Assembly: GCF_037042905.1 (NCBI RefSeq)
Contig: NC_087249.1
Span: forward strand, 39,260,401 to 39,324,400
Direction: 5' to 3'
Length of the DNA: 64,000 nt
Source: Lytechinus pictus
Taxonomy: Eukaryota > Echinodermata > Echinoidea > Temnopleuroida > Toxopneustidae
The first letter of the stretch is position 1; each line of letters begins with the position of its first letter. Below, one piece after another: positions 1-12,700 of this stretch. The notes beneath the pieces were generated by a model, which was not told the origin of the DNA, did no database searches, and saw only the letters and a list, made by a program, of their open reading frames with translations. Both the position numbers and the translations under genes were made by a program.

Positions 1-699
1 CGATGACACGACATTTGGTCCAGCGACAATTGCTCCGGGCTTTATTTCGTCTATGATATAGGGTTAGGGTTGCAATAGGGCTTGATTTAGGCTAGGATAT
101 AGTGTTAAATCGAGGGTTGAAGTTGGCAATTCCATGGACATGTCATGGAACCTTGATAACTCTCTTTCAATCCTCAAGATTGGTCAAAGCCAATGGATGA
201 CCTCAAGTTCGGTGTTGGTGCTGGTGCAAGGTGAACAATTAATTTCTTTGCCGAGCTCAATAATCCAAGAGTTCATGAAATTAAATGACTAAACTCATTT
301 TATTGATCCCAGGACCAGTCCCATTTGAAATGTGTTGATGTGCTGCTATAACAATCAACTTAACACCAACACCAAAAAGATCAAAATGATCTTGCAATTT
401 CTTAGTATATTATTACCAGCATTTGAGCTTTGAATACTCCCCGTGGAGCGAAGAAAGTGCATACATTGTGTGCGGTAAGCCAAAATATAACTGGGGGTGT
501 AATATTTTTGTTGAAGAGTTTAGAAGTAGTGTTCCAATGTATAAGCACTCAATGAAAGCAGAACAATATTTTCATCATTGATCACTCCATAGAAGGCCTA
601 GGTCTCAGTGATTGTTTATCCAGATAATCTTAGTATGGGGTACTCTTTTTTATCACTTAGCTCAAGTGTGGCAAATATAGATCAATGCCTTGCCATAGA

Positions 700-778
700 A
701 CATTAGTGCCGAGGCAGGTATTGAACCCCAAACCCTGTGATTTCTAGTCCAGAAACATGTCCACTAGACCACCTCTAT
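700..778 (-). mobile_element. tRNA-derived SINE head
   Basis: On the minus strand, an A-box-like TGGTCTAGTGG (771-761) and a B-box GGTTCAATACC (727-717) are spaced as in a tRNA gene. It lies immediately upstream of a WDR19 exon. It does not fold as a convincing functional tRNA by eye. Confidence 0.55.
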
Positions 779-792
779 TTTTGTTGGCACAG

Positions 793-3700
793 GTCCTGCA
801 GTGATACTGGTAGGCACGACTAAGCTACCGTTTGCTCAGCAGCCGCTGATGCTCCACAATGGTCAACTGGTGTGCCAGACTCAGAGTGGTAAGACAACCA
901 GCGTTCAACTCACCACGTATAACTTCTTAGAGCGTCCTCAGGACCTCCCACATTCCGAGGTAAGTACTCCAGTTTGGCATCTTCATATTGTCGACTCTCC
1001 ATCTATTTAATGATACTGCTGCTGCTATATAGCGCTTAATACAATGTTTCTAAACGTTGCATGTTTAGGCGTCGGTAAGGAGTCCCTGATCGGGTGCTCA
1101 AGGAATTACTTCCTATCGGGGCCCCCATTCACTACACTTTGGTGGAGAGTGGCAAATGTAGAAAAACACCCTGCAAACGGATGCGAGCGCTGCGATGGGA
1201 TTTGAACCCATACCTTTTCGTTTTAAGTCTGGAAACTGATCCACTGAGCCACAGCAACTCTATATTATTATATGTAGTGTCTCGTTTTAGTCATTTGCAT
1301 GCTTTTCCATTTTTATTTCCTTGATTCCAAGCCATCTTTTATTGTAAGAAATATAAAAATATACAGCTTTCTAAGATGCAGCAGAGATAAGTGAAATCTA
1401 GCCAACTGGTATATCAGTTGATAATACCGTGGTTTATTTGTCTGTTTTCAGGTCCGATCAGCTTTACAGAGGAGCATTTTGCTGCACCAGTACAAGGAGG
1501 CTTGGATGCTTTGCCAACTTCTGAATAGCAAAGAAGCATGGTTAGATCTCGCCAAGGATGCCATCACACATGCTGATATGGAGTTTGGTAAGATCTCTAG
1601 ATCTGTAGTATTATATAGCAGGTCAACAAAAAGACATTATTTTTCCTTGAAGCTGTCATATGAAGATTATATCTGTTAGTTACATTTTAGAAGTAGATAT
1701 ATTTTTTAGCATGAAAATATTTTGGGGGACATGGCCATTTTGTTAATCCAGTTTTATGACAGTACAAAAGGGGGAACAAAAGGGGCTTGATAACTTCCCA
1801 AAGACACAAATAAACCCTGTAATGTTATCTTTTTCTTTTCTTTCTCTTTTCTCTTTGTTTTTTTTTTCTCATGTATTTTATTTGATTTCAGGGGTCTGCA
1901 TTACCAAATAATTTGCCAAACCATAAATTGTGATGACTTAAATTGCATTTTATTCTTTCTTCCTTTCAGCTCTGAGAGTCTACAGACATATAGGGGAGGC
2001 TGGCATGGTGCTTTCATTGCAGAAGATCACCGTAAGTATGGAAAAAAAAACATTAAAGAATGAAGAATCTCATATTTATATGAATTAACCTCATGACTGA
2101 ATCTTGCATTTAATCTAGATTTCCTCTATTTCATAGAGGGAGGTAAGGCACAAGAGATTTAATCCTCCTTGCGTGCGAACGGGCTCTGAACGGGGATTAA
2201 GAAGGGTGGACAATAGACCCCGTTCGTTTACGTTCATTCACGTTCAGAATCTTACTGAAATTGTGAGCGGAGGAGTCTATTGAATTTCATTGTCTTCTCG
2301 CACAAAAGGAGTGTGCCACTGAACGGCAAAGCGAACGGTCGGATTATCAATGAATGAATACATGCGAACGTTCAGATTATCACAACGCTGGGCGCACACG
2401 CTGGACAATATTGTCGAGTATTAAGGATTGACCAAACTTCGCGCTTTTTGAAATTAGACGAACATATACTTGTTATTCATATTTATATTGAAAGTTAATC
2501 AATTTGACATTCAGAATAGATCGTTGGCCTATCATTTCAATTAATTTCCCGAGTATGAAGGGATGTTGAAACTTTGAGTTTTTAATTTTTACAAATGGTA
2601 TTCTGGATTTTTTTCAGTAACATTCACAATTAAAAACTAGGGACAAATCGTTGGGCGATCATTTCAAAACATTCCTCGTGTCTAAACTTAGCGGTTTCTT
2701 TATTTTTTCGATCGTATTTTGGTATTTCTTCGGTTACATTCGCAATTAAAAACTCAGGACAGATCGTCGGGCGATAATTAATTTGCAAGACAGTTCCAAG
2801 TATTTAGTTCCGAAACCCGGGTCCGAAACGAATCGGGTTTTTTTTCTTTTTATTCTTACAAACGCATTCAAATTTCTTGAGTAACATTCAAACTCAATCA
2901 ATGTAAAACGCAGGACAAATCGTTGGGCGATCGTTTCATAGCATTTCCCGAGTATGAATGGATGATTAAACTTTTCATTTTCTTTTATCTTTACGAACGT
3001 ATTCCGGCATTTTTCAGTAACATTCACAATTTGAAACTCTGGAATTTCCCCGAGTATGAAGGGCTGTCTTAACTTCATTTTTTGTATTTATGTTTCCGAA
3101 CGTATTCTGGTATGTTTCGGTTACATTCAAAAGAATGTGCGATCATTTTAAGACATTTCCCGAGTATGATAGGCTGTCTAAACTAAAGAGTTTTTTTAAG
3201 TTTCCGAACGTATTTTGTTATTTTTCAGTTAAAAGTTAATCCACATTACTTTTTTAATAGAACGTTTGACGCACATTTCTAAACATGTTCCGAGTATAAA
3301 GGGATGCCCAAACAGCATTTTCTTTTATGACGATCGTACTACGGTATTTATAAAGTTAAATTAAAAGTTAACATATTTGACATTAAAAATAGAACGTTTG
3401 ACGCACATTTCTTAACATTTCCCGGGTATAAAGGGATGTCCAAACTGCATTTTTTTGACGAACGTATTCTTGTATTTATTTGATTAAATTAAAAGTTAAT
3501 CAACCTGACATTTTGAATGGATCGTTTGATTCATATTTCTGAACATATCCCGAGTATAAAGGGATGCCCAAACAGCATTTTTTTATGACGATCGTACTAC
3601 GGTAATTATAAAGTTAAATTAAAAGTTAACATATTTGACATTAAAAATAGAACGTTTGACGCACATTTATGAACATGTCCCATAAGTATAAAGGGATTCT

Positions 3701-6700
3701 AAACTTTGCGGTTTTTAATTTTTACGACCATATTCTGGTATTTCCCCAATTCTACATTCACATTCTATTATTCAGAACAGATCGTTGGGTGGTCATTTCA
3801 AAACATTTCCCGGGATGTCCAAATTGCATTTTTTTGACGAACGTATTCTTGTATTTATTTGATTAAATTAAAAGTTAATCAACCTGACATTTTGAATGGA
3901 TCGTTTGATTCATATTTCTGAACATATCCCGAGTATAAAGGGATGCCCAAACAGCATTTTTTTATGACGATCGTACTACGGTAATTATAAAGTTAAATTA
4001 AAAGTTAACATATTTGACATTAAAAATAGAACGTTTGACGCACATTTATGAACATGTCCCAAGTATAAAGGGATTCTAAACTTTGCCGTTTTTAATTTTT
4101 ACGACCATATTCTGGTATTTCCCCAATTCTACATTCACATTCTATTATTCAGAACAGATCGTTGGGTGGTCATTTCCAAACATTTCCCGGGTATAAAGGG
4201 ATGTCCAAATTGCATTTTTTTTTAACGAATGTATTCTTGTATTTATTTGATTAAATTAAAAGTTAATCAACCTGACATTTTGAATGGATCGTTTGATTCA
4301 TGTTTCTGAACATATCCCGAGTATAAAGGGATGCCCAAACAGCATTTTTTTTATGACGATCGTACTACGGTAATTATAAAGTTAAATCAAAAGTTAACAT
4401 ATTTGACATTAAAAATAGATCGTTTGATTCATATTTCTGAACATGTCCCGAGTATGAAGGGATGCCCAAGCAGCATTTTATATTTTTTGACGAACGTATT
4501 CTTGTATTTATTTGATTAAATAAAAAGTTAATCAACCTGACATTTTGAATGGATCGTTTGATTCATATTTCTGTACATGTCCCGAGTATTTCCTAGTATA
4601 TCCTCTGTTACATTAACAATTTAATGTTAAAAAAAGATCGTTGGGCGGTCATTTCTAAATCTTTCCGGAGTATAAATTCGTACCATGATACCGCATTCTT
4701 AGTACAGTAATCCACTTTCAATCACTTAACATTTGTACAATTTATACTAATCTGCTTTTCCCCTCTCATAACCTTTTGGGTATATCTTCAAATCTCTATT
4801 ATACTTCAATCCATGATCACATATTTTCACTGTTAAAAATGAAGTGCTAATTTAACACTTACAGTGCTTGTATAGTAACTGCACTACAAGTACTGATTGT
4901 AGTGCAGTCACTGTACAAGCACTGTAAGTGCTAAATTAGCACTTCATATTTTTGTAGACCACTCTTCATCCTTTTGTCATAACTCTTGATTATCTAACTT
5001 CCATTTCCCTTTTATATTTCCAAATCACCACTCCCCCCTCACTCAGCTCTCTCTAAAACCCCCAAAGAAAAATCTGTAAAAAAATACTGTTTAACAAATG
5101 AATCGTGTACGTTATCAAACTATTATTTATTCCAAGAATACATTCCATGGTAAAATACATTTACATTCAACAAATATACGTAATAAATACAAACTTAACT
5201 CCACAGCAAGTGGATGTGAAAATTGATGAAATATGGCAAATGAAGAAATTTACTATTACAAACCAAAATAAACCTAAATGCTCATACAACCATAAACGAT
5301 AACATTGAGTCTACGCCACAAACGAATACTAATGGCAGGTAACGAAACCAACGAAGACCATCTGTTAATGCACATGCATCAACCCAAAATTGATAAAGCA
5401 TTGCCCAACGAAACAAAATTTAAACAAAGATTTGGATTTTGAATAACATCAAAAATTAAACCGAAATAGACCTGTACGTTTGTTAAACTGAATGGTAAAA
5501 TTTAAAACATTTCCATTGCAACATTCAAAACTGAAGGTAAATGAAGATAATTGTGGATTTTAAATAAAATTAAACCAAAAGAGATACATATTTTATTGAA
5601 GGGTAAATTTAAAATTTTCAGGTGCAACATTCAAAACTGAATTAAATAAGGCAAATGAAGATAATTGTGGATTTTAAATGAAATTAAAAGTTAAATCAAA
5701 AGAGATCCATATTTTATCGAAGGATAAATTTAAAACTTTCAATTGTAACATTCAAAACTGAATTAAATAAGGCAAAATAAGATAATTACAAATATTTTAT
5801 CGAAGGGTAAATTTAAAACTTTCAATTGCAAACATTCAAAACTGAATTAAATAAGGCGAATGAAGATAATTAAAAATATTATTGCACATGCATCAATAAC
5901 GAATTCAGGCCAAATATTATCATATGAAAATTCCAATAGAAATGTCCACATAGCACACGTAAATAGTTCCGATTTATCGTCCTGTGCTCAGTCTATGTGC
6001 AATACGTCGACATCTGTTGTTGGTGGCAATCCTTACTTCCCGCTGAAACCTGGAGCTTGTGGTGGTGCCGGGAAACTGTATCCCAGCTTGAGCAACCAAA
6101 GCACGAAACGCAGGCTTGGAACACAACGCCTCCTTCGTAGCAAGTCTACCATTAAAAACTTCTCCTCCGTAGAAGTTACTCCTGGCGAGTTCCTCTGGAG
6201 TAAAAACTTTATCCAAAAGTTTAACAATCAGGTCCTTAGGTCCGGTGCAGGCGGCATAGCATCTTTCATATACACTCCTGTCAATCCTCCAAGAGTCGGT
6301 TGAAGAACCAATCAACACATGAATTCCATCGACAAGGGCGACATACTTTCCAGGGGGCTTCTCAGAATCGCCAGTCCCATGTGCCTCGTCGAAGTTTCGC
6401 CTCATCCTAGCAAGCTCCATCTCCAGACGTTGATTCTGGGCCTGTAGGTATGAGAACATCTGCAGGACGTCGGGAGTCACAGCGGTACCGAAGGCCTGAG
6501 GGGCGTGGACAGGCCGGGGCTGGTGGACGAACGGCCGATGCTGCTGGTACACTGGAGGGAGTGAGGTCGGATGGGCTGGTGGGTGACTGCGTTGCCAAGT
6601 TGGTGGTAGAATCGTGTCTGGGGGTGTTGGTACGTGGCCCGGCGTAGAAGACGATTCCTCCGCCGAAGGAGAATCCTCGAAGTCGCTGAAGGGGGTTGGT

Positions 6701-9700
6701 GCCCTCGGAGTTGGTGGCGAAGCTGGTGGTGGTGTGGCCGTCGGTGATGGGGCTACCGGAGGCGTTGGTGTCGTGGCAGCTGGTGTCGGGGCAGCTGGTG
6801 TCGGGGCAGCTGTTGTCGGGGCAGCTGGTGTCGGGGCAGCTGGTGTCGGGGCAGCTGGTGTCGGGGCAGCTGGAGGCGTGGCAGCTGGTGTCGGGGCAGC
6901 TGGTGTCTGGGCAGCTGGTGTCGGGGCAGCTGGTGTCGGGGCAGCTGGAGGCGTGGCAGCTCTTGGTACTGGTATGGGCTTGGAGGCTACCCTGGTAGAA
7001 GTCCTCGCCCCCTTTGTAGTCCCTCTACCGTTAGGCCGTTCTCGCCGAAGTCTCTCTGTAAAAATGAAACAAAGCAGAAAGAACAGAAAATCAATTAGTT
7101 GAATAATCATGTATTACAATAAAAAGATAAAATAATGAATTGTACTTAAATTTCAAGAAAGTCATATAAAGGGCGATAGTGATATAATTATATGCCTATA
7201 CTTACTGATGGATATTATCCGAGCCTTGTGGTGACACCTCTTGTAGGTAACAGACACCTCCATTCCCTCAGCCAGTTCTCCTCCTTTCCTCACTCGGCTC
7301 CTTACGACGGGCTCCCTTATCCCCCTCCACTTCGCAACGAGCCACTCGATGACAATCGACATGATAGCAGTAGATTATAAGCAGCGATGACGTGATAGCA
7401 GTATAATATCTACGAAGCGATGGTGAAGCGATGACGAAGTCGAAATGCGTTATGAAAGTTTCTGTTCTTTGGTGCTGTTTATATAGATGCCATAAGCAAT
7501 TAGCCGGCTAGAAAGCTGATCGATAGATGGCTTCGCATTGACCAATGGCGTAACACCACTAATGACTCGCGGCATGTAACAATACCGTTCAAAGGAATTA
7601 TCGCTTTGCGCTCAGCTATTGTTTGCCATGATTAAAAAATGCCCTAGTTCAAGATCCGGGTTATTGTGTTTGAAAGTTAATTTTGTACTCTGTTACCAGA
7701 TTTTGTAATGTATTTAATAGGGAACCATATATTGTGGCATAAATGAGAAGTAATGATGATACCTCTTGGTTATATATATGTATATAATATACACATATAT
7801 ATACATACAGTATCAACATAATCAACTTCTTACCTTACATTCAAGGGGTACTCAATCTGGGCCAACTTTATTTGAACTAAGTTCTTCGCCCCCCCCCCGT
7901 ATTATTGCTTTTGAAGGGAGGAGATGAGAGGGAACAAGGCGGAAATCAGGTTGAATTCAGGACATGTATGTTATTATGAATATGCTAGGCACTTGTTCAA
8001 CATGCTACACTCTAAAAAAACAGGTTTACACAATATTGGGTTAATTGGGAACATGCATGTTGTTGGGTAAAAAGATAAAAAAAAAAATACCCAGCAAACA
8101 TGCATGTTCCCTTTTTACTCAATATTGGGTAAAATTTTACTCAGTGTTTTTAGAGTGTATCCATCATTTACCGTATTTCACAACAATGACAATTTAACCA
8201 TTGATTCGATTTACTGGATTGAATTTAAACATGTTACTTGTAAATACGTATATTTAATTTTGATAACTTCCAGATTATAAGTTGGAAAAAGCTTCATATC
8301 ATAAGAGTACAATTAAAATCTGTGTAACCCCTGTAGCCTTTCGTGATGCATACCTAAGTAGCAAGGAATACGGTACCGAACATAGTAAAGACATCAAACG
8401 TCTACGAAATGGGAAGGGAATGTAAATAGTTTCACATTAAAAATAAAAAAAATCATGATAATGAAGTGCATATGTCATTTTCATGAGTTGGCCTGAATGA
8501 TGGCGGGTGGGAGAAAGGATTTAGGACGGATCGAAGAAAAAAAGGTCATCAGGTCCATTCCAAATTTCGTTTGATGTGTGACATCAAAAGTTTAGGGATG
8601 TCATCACACTATCCTAGAAAAAAAGAAACGTGAACAAAAATCCCATAGGGCCTATTGAAATCAACCTGGTTTGCGAACATTGATGTAAATGAATACGCGT
8701 TTAAAGATTGTGTTGATGTTTAAAAAAACCCAAACGTTCTCCCCTCACTCAAAATAATTGACATCTTGTTTGAAATTTAGATGCTTAATTTGCTAATTAT
8801 CAGGTTGTATAGAGCGTTTCCATTGTGTATACCTCAAAGGCCGATCCGAACTTGGCCTGGCAGCGATTAACTCTGAGTGATCGAATGTTCGCCATTGTTC
8901 AAGGTAGCCCTTTTTGACCTAGGTTCGGCTTAGCGCTATTGTTCGGTACTTAGAATGTCTTTTTATCTGAAAGGTTGTTTATAGTATATCACTCTTTTCA
9001 TCTAATTATTCGAACCATTGATGTGACATTCAGAACTTTAAAACTAACATGCAATGAATATACCCCATGTTTGTTTGAAAATGCGTGACTATTTTATACC
9101 AATGACTGAGAATTACATTTCGTGGGAATGATAATTTAGCATGCAGGGTCTTTGTGTGCAGTTTATGGGCTTTCTTAATTATGAATGATAGGCTTATATA
9201 CATACGCATAGTCACAACCGATACGTGATCAGAACGAAGAGAAGAGGGGAAATTTTGTTACTATTTTACACACAATGAATAATTGATAAAGCCAGTGATA
9301 AATTGTATTCATGAGTTAAAAGGAATAGCTTGATTGACAATATTGACAACACCCCCCCCCCCCAGTTACCACCGATTTAATATGGTTGTGACGGCAAAAT
9401 CCTGTGATCGCAACCATCGAGCATCCTAACCCCACCCCCCCCCCGTATTATTACTTGTGAAGGGAGAAGGAGAAGAGAGGGAACGAGGCGAAAATCAGGT
9501 TGAATTCAGGACATGCATGTTAATATGCTAGGCACTTGTTCAACATGCTATCCATCATTTACCTTATTTCACAACAATGACAATTTAACCATTGATTCGA
9601 TTTACTGGATTGAATTTAAACATGTTACTTGTAAATACGTATATTTAATTTTGATAACTTCCAGATTATAAGTTGGAAAATGCTTCATATCATAAGAGTA

Positions 9701-12700
9701 CAATTAAAATTTGTGTAACCCCTGTAGCCTTTCGTGATGCATACCTAAGTAGCAAGGAATGCGGTACCGAACATAATAAAGACATCAAACGTCTACGAAA
9801 TGGGAAGGGAATGTAAATAGTTTCACATTAAAAATAAAAAAATCATGATAATGAAGTGCATATGTCATTTTCATGAGTTGGCCTGAATGATGGCGGGTGG
9901 GAGAAAGGATTTAGGATGGATCGAAGAAAAAAAGGTCATCTTCATTCCAAATTTTGTTTGATGAGTGACATCAAAAGTTTAGGGATGTCATCACACTATC
10001 CTAGAAAAAAAGAAACGTGAAAAAAAATCCCATAGGGCCTATATTGAAATCAACCTGGTTTGCGAACATTGATGTAAATGAATACGCGTTTAAAGATTGT
10101 GTTGATGTTTAAAAAAACCCAAACGTTCTCCCCTCACTCAAAATAATTGACATCTTGTTTGAAATTTAGATGCTTAATTTGCTAATTATCAGGTTGTATA
10201 GAGCGTTTCCATTGTGTATACCTCAAAGGCCGATCCGAACTTGGCCTGGCAGCGATTAACTCTGTGTGATCGAATGTTCGCCATTGTTCGAGGTAGCCCT
10301 TTTTGACCTAGGTTCGGCTTAGCGCTATTGTTCGGTACTTAGAATGTCTTTTTATCTGAAAGGTTGTTTATAGTATATCACTCTTTTCATCTAATTATTC
10401 GAACCATTGATGTGACATTCAGAACTTTAAAACTAACATGCAATGAATATACCCCATGTTTGTTTGAAAATGCGTGACTATTTTATACCAATGACTGAGA
10501 ATTACATTTCGTGGGAATGATAATTTAGCATGCAGGGTCTTTGTGTGCAGTTTATGGGCTTTCTTAATTATGAATGATAGGCTTATATACATACGCATAA
10601 TCACAACCGATACGTGATCAGAACGAAGAGAAGAGGGGAAATTTTGTTACTATTTTACACACAATGAATAATTGATAAAGCCAGTGATAAATTGTATTCA
10701 TGAGTGAAAAGGAATAGCTTGATTGACAATATTGACAAACCCCCCCCCCCACCCTCTACCCCAGTTACCACCGATTTAATATGGTTGTGAAGGCAAAATC
10801 CTGTGATCGCAACCATCGAGCATCCTAACCCCCCCCCCCCCCCCCGGTATTATTACTTGTGAAGGGAGAAGGAGATGAGAGGGAACGAGGTGAAAATCAG
10901 GTTGAATTCAGGACATGCATGTTAATATGCTAGGCACTTGTTCAACATGCTATCCATCATTTACCTTATTTCACAACAATGACAATTTAACCATTGATTT
11001 GATTTACTGGATTGAATTTAGACATGTTATTTCTAAAACTCAGACTTCAGTTATTTCCCTTCCTGTTGATGTACTGGTATGGATAGCCCCCCCCCTGACC
11101 CTTCTCCCCATTGGCGTTTCATTTTCTCTCTTTCCTCTTTTCTTTCATTTTTTTCCTTACTTTTTCTCCTCTTTCTCTTTTCCCGTTCTATTTTAACCCA
11201 CCGGGAGGGCGATGGGGGCACCATGCCCCCTTCGCAGCTTGTTACGCCACTGCTTGAATCAGTGCTTCCACTTTTCAAAACGGAACTTCCTGGAATTTTC
11301 AGAACGTTCTCCAGTCTTCCATAAGTTATAATTCTCTTCAATACACAGTCAAAAATATGAAATATAGGGCTCAATGCTGTAATGGAGCCCAAAATTCTTG
11401 ACATTTTGATTAAAAATATCTAATTTTGTTGATGGATTTTGACATAATATTCAGAAAATAATATCATTCCCGAAAATGATAACTTCCTGGAATGATCCTG
11501 GAAAATAACAAAACTCCCGGAAATTTCCCGGATTCCAGGGAGGGTGGAAGCACTAGCTTGAATACGTTTTTAAAAGAAAGTCCAAAACGCTCAACCCTCA
11601 CTCAAAATAACTGAAATCTTGTTTATAACTCGGGCGATACCTGATTATCTCATATCAGGTTTTTCTTATTTTTCTTTCCACTTCTCCCTTTGGCTCTTCA
11701 TTTTCCTTTTTTTTCCCTCTCCCTTTCTTTCTCTCTTTTCTCATTTCCCGTTTCATTTTAATCTACCAAGAGGGAGGGGGAGTGGAGCAGCCTGTCCCCC
11801 CCCCCTTCGCCGCCAGATACGCCATGGCATGAAAATGTTTTAAAAAGAGAGAGAGCCCTCTCATGAACCCTCACTAAAAATAACTGACATCTTGTTATAG
11901 CTATAATAGAGCGTTTGTATTGTGTACACAAAGGCCGATCCGAACTTGGCCTGGCAGTGACTTTGCCTAAGATCGATATACTGTACGTCATTGTTCGGAC
12001 GGGCGAGCTCTTTTGCCCTGGATTCAGAGCTATTGTCTGTTGTTTATACATCACTCAATTAATTTAGGGCAATTTAGGTATAAGGGATGCTACTCGGGGA
12101 ATGCCAACGTGTTAGGATTCTTACCACTCGTACCAATCAACTTTCAATTTCTTAACTTGCACCCTTTACAATGTCCTTGCTCGCACGACGATGTCATAAT
12201 GAGGGGGGGGGGGTAAGTAAATATAACAATTGTTGAATAACTGCATTTTCATGGGGGTTTGGCCACTCATGATGAGAGAATATAGAATCAAACATACTCA
12301 GACCAGTCAGCTTTCTCTCAACAAGAACATTTTTTTCCACTCGCATTTCCAAATTAAGGCAGAGATTACTTGATATTTCGTTTAAACATTTATTAATCTG
12401 TTCATGACGACGGAAACAAGAATATTACACACTGAATGCACTAGTTGATGGATTGGTATTCTAATTGAAATTTGAAAATAAAACCTTAATACAACGATAC
12501 TGAATTCACTACTAATGTTTATTAAAGGATGGCTTGTGGGGAAAGTTGTTCACATGTGACATCCCACATCTTTGTCGCATTGCCAATTAGAGGATCTAGA
12601 TCGCAATAATGATCTAAACACCAAATGCCGACAATTTTCTTATTATCTATTCAATTTTTCTCACTTTTGTTGATTTTTTTTTTTTACTTTTCTGTTTTCA

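Noticed and set aside
55-80. TTAGGG-like telomere repeat
   Set aside because: Only GGGTTAGGGTT, too short, in a dispersed repeat.
6450-7102. Plus-strand frames of Val-Gly-Ala and Gln-Leu-Val-Ser repeats
   Set aside because: Antisense readings of the 15-bp minisatellite in the minus-strand BEN-domain gene.
9030-10604. Two almost identical 61-codon frames that look like a conserved small gene
   Set aside because: They match because the whole 1.4-kb unit is duplicated; no coding-specific pattern of change is visible.
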